From Nitzschia sp. DOCU1 (lineage: Eukaryota > Bacillariophyta > Bacillariophyceae > Bacillariales > Bacillariaceae), in assembly GCA_951394045.1 (NCBI GenBank), contig OX595994.1:372001-436000 (forward strand): a DNA stretch of 64,000 bases, written 5' to 3'. Position 1 is the first letter of the stretch. Each line of letters opens with the position of its first letter. The position numbers and the translations under genes were made by a program. The notes beneath the pieces are model-generated. The model did not search any database and was not told the origin of the DNA. It saw nothing but the letters and a program-made list of their open reading frames with translations. Below are positions 62,415 through 64,000 of the stretch, piece after piece.

Positions 62415-62775
62415 TATCGGTTGATCCAGATCGAAGTTTTGTAGACTGCCAGCGTGGTAATCCGGGCCGAGAGCTAGGCCCACAGTTCCGTTCATTTCAA
62501 CCTCTCCCCTATTCTTGTTAAAACGTTGTTGCTCCCGTCATGGTTTCGCAGCCAGCCGAAATCTTCCCTCATTGGAAGACGTTCTTGTCTCTTGGTAGTA
62601 GTACTAATACTAGAGAAACGAATCGCAGTTCCGCTTTTACTTTCTTTCGAGTCTTGGAACGCTGTGGGCCAAATTAGTACCAGTTGTAGGTGAAGATACA
62701 CTAATCTTACGGATCGAATGCATCCGTGATTGAAAATAGGGATTGAAAAGATCGGATCGCAAAAAAGATCGGCAC
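62415..62775 (+). repeat. Copy of the methyltransferase gene's 3' end
   Basis: This segment matches 60728-61075 along its whole length: last coding bases (CGTGGTAATCCGGGCCGAGA), the stop region, GCAGCCAGC-GAAATCTT, CTCTTGGTAGTAGTACTA and GGGATTGAAAAGATCG. Differences are spread throughout. It is a one-sided duplicate, since the sequence on either side does not match. Confidence 0.85.
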
Positions 62776-62840
62776 CTGAAACATGGCGGTGGACTTTTTT
62801 GGGAGGTTTGGAGGAATGTGATTGGTGGAAGGGACACTCC

Positions 62841-62933
62841 GATGACGTAGGGCTTGTTCTTCGCTTAAAAAATCAACGAATCATTATCCTCAGAACTAGT
62901 ATTTTTTAAGCAAAGAACAATATGGACGTCATC
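62841..62933. mobile_element. MITE-like hairpin, about 93 bp
   Basis: Arms 62841-62873 (GATGACGTAGGGCTTGTTCT...) and 62900-62933 (...CAATATGGACGTCATC) are imperfect reverse complements of about 33 bases with a 26-base AT-rich loop. It is non-coding. Length and symmetry suit a miniature inverted-repeat element or a structured transcript end. Confidence 0.5.
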
Positions 62934-63173
62934 CAATGCGCGAATTCCGCGCACAAGCTCATAACCTGAATGGCGCCGAATGAATCGAATCGATCGACTC
63001 ATGCAAATGCGCGCGCCGCCGCCGACACAATTGATCCAATTGATCCATTACTGTTGCTACTGAGCGAAATCCATTGCACACATTTTATGATACATTATGT
63101 TCCCCTTAAACATACAATCCCTGTAGCCTCAACGGCATACTACAGTAGGGTTACAATAGCACTACTACCGGTC

Positions 63174-63950
63174 TTACACTTTATTTTGGCAATGGTCCCG
63201 ACCCCAGAATGGACTTCGCCCTCGACAGTCAACCCTGCCGCAATTCTTGCATGTTCGTGGTGCCCTTGTTTTCCCATCCTTTCCTCGCTCTCCACGTGCT
63301 CGCTTTTTGTTGCCTGGTGCCATAATCTGATAATTGCAGGAGTGATCTACGCCAATCCACATCCCAGCAGTCAACTGGGGCATGCGATCCCTGCAATCTG
63401 AGGGTGCTGGTGGTTGTGGCATCGGAGGTAACATGCCCACTGTAGGCCACCTGGTAAGTTTATTATTATTGTTCATCTCATCATTGTGTGTGGCTGTTGT
63501 ATCATTGTTCATCTCATCATCGTGTGTGGCTGCTGTATCATTGTTCATCTCATCATCGTGTGTGGCTGCTGGGTATCCTCGCAAATTGATTTCACGAAGG
63601 CGCTTCAACTCCCGTGCAATGCTTCGCACTGCATCATTGACCTTGCGACTTTGCAGCACGATGCCCAGCTGGACTCGCAAGTAGACGGGCAATTTGGGAA
63701 GAATAGTAACTCCATTCACGTACTTCAGAAAGGCAAACGCAGCCCTCTCCATTTCGCTATCTCTTGCAAGCGTTGGATCTTCAGCAAGTAATTCTCGAAA
63801 TGCCTTGGCTTCATCAGGATGAGTAACTGGAGTGAATGGATTTTTTACGTTTTGTTGCCGGGCGAGATACTGCTGTTCCTTCGTAAGATCTACCTGGATC
63901 TCCAGCGCATTTATGGCTTCTGTCAAGTTGCTGGGCTGCAAAGGGATCAC
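63174..63950 (-). CDS. Partial protein with Asp/Asn repeats and Cys-rich end
   Basis: Up to 258 residues read on the minus strand. The frame has no ATG before Met68 and opens at the window edge, so a first exon probably lies beyond 64000. The N-terminal half is helical (EQQYLARQQNVKNPFTP, AFAFLKYVNGVTILPKLPVY). Residues 126-161 are three 12-residue repeats (AATHDDEMNNDT type) coded by a minisatellite. The C-terminus is basic (NKKRARGERGKDGKTRAPR) and ends CKNC...DC...DHC (CKNCGRVDCRGR, about 240-254), a zinc-knuckle-like pattern. Similar Cys-rich ends occur in mobile-element proteins, but no transposase or polymerase motif is seen, so this is only a hint. Confidence 0.5.
   Translation of the reverse strand: MIPLQPSNLTEAINALEIQVDLTKEQQYLARQQNVKNPFTPVTHPDEAKAFRELLAEDPTLARDSEMERAAFAFLKYVNGVTILPKLPVYLRVQLGIVLQSRKVNDAVRSIARELKRLREINLRGYPAATHDDEMNNDTAATHDDEMNNDTTATHNDEMNNNNKLTRWPTVGMLPPMPQPPAPSDCRDRMPQLTAGMWIGVDHSCNYQIMAPGNKKRARGERGKDGKTRAPRTCKNCGRVDCRGRSPFWGRDHCQNKV
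63466..63570. repeat. Three-copy 36-bp minisatellite in coding sequence
   Basis: Three tandem 36-base units, each containing TTGTTCATCTCATCAT, encode AATHDDEMNNDT-type repeats on the minus strand. The unit is a multiple of three, so copy number can vary without breaking the frame. Confidence 0.85.
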
Positions 63951-64000
63951 ACCACAGGACTCTTCCGTGGTGTCTAAATAGTCAAGACTATTTATCCAAC

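Larger units (their letters stand above)
62196..63173. other. Intergenic with copied 3' flank and hairpin element
   Basis: No gene. It holds the copy of the methyltransferase 3' end (62415-62775) and an inverted-repeat element (62841-62933). ACTACTACCGGT occurs at 63161-63172. Confidence 0.6.

Noticed and set aside
63460..63575. CRISPR-like array suggested by regular repeats
   Set aside because: The 36-base units are contiguous with no spacers and lie in frame in a eukaryotic coding sequence.

Overview
The window looks like gene-dense nuclear DNA of a diatom or close stramenopile alga, probably a pennate diatom. The evidence is a chlorophyll-binding light-harvesting protein of the fucoxanthin type, several proteins whose signal peptide ends in the plastid-entry motif (small residue followed by Phe, as in ASAF), a plastid carotenoid isomerase, and short GT-AG introns, mostly 75 to 130 bases with one of 339. 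It also carries protein architectures typical of diatoms: an acidic membrane-anchored LRR protein and repeated C2HC modules. No rRNA, tRNA, CRISPR or bacterial-style operon was seen.

Layout. 0-12 kb: a decayed gene, a large disordered protein with a novel C-terminal repeat (minus strand), and a large secreted or plastid-targeted coiled-coil protein ending in an I29-like domain. 11.6-24.2 kb: a TPR-like protein, a decayed GT31-type glycosyltransferase, a membrane-anchored Nudix protein, a small membrane protein, zeta-carotene isomerase (Z-ISO), a DUF616-like glycosyltransferase, a plastid GST and a D-2-hydroxyacid dehydrogenase. 24.8-34.7 kb: an unrecognised zinc-motif protein, an LRR membrane protein, a divergent pair of fucosyltransferase-like enzymes and a HIR/SPFH protein. 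35-45 kb: an LHC protein, a PDZ protein, a badly broken FkbM methyltransferase, a RING-like/GAF-like regulator candidate and EMC10. 45-51.8 kb: one LRR protein, then nearly 6 kb without an intact gene but with repeats and a decayed membrane-protein gene. 51.8-64 kb: an FHA protein, a large tandem C2HC protein, cathepsin X/Z, a plastid methyltransferase, a frameshifted membrane protein, a copied 3' flank, a hairpin element, and a partial gene at the right edge.

Functional themes. Plastid: Z-ISO, LHC, GST, methyltransferase, possibly the coiled-coil protein. Secretory pathway and glycans: EMC10, cathepsin X, three intact and one decayed glycosyltransferase, and the decayed FkbM methyltransferase. 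Several divergent gene pairs share short promoter regions; two of these regions carry TGACGT-type (bZIP/CCRE-like) sites. The window is also rich in decayed genes and local duplications, with at least four multi-frameshift relics and two copied gene 3' ends. All exon joins were made by eye from reading frame and GT-AG rules and have no transcript support here.
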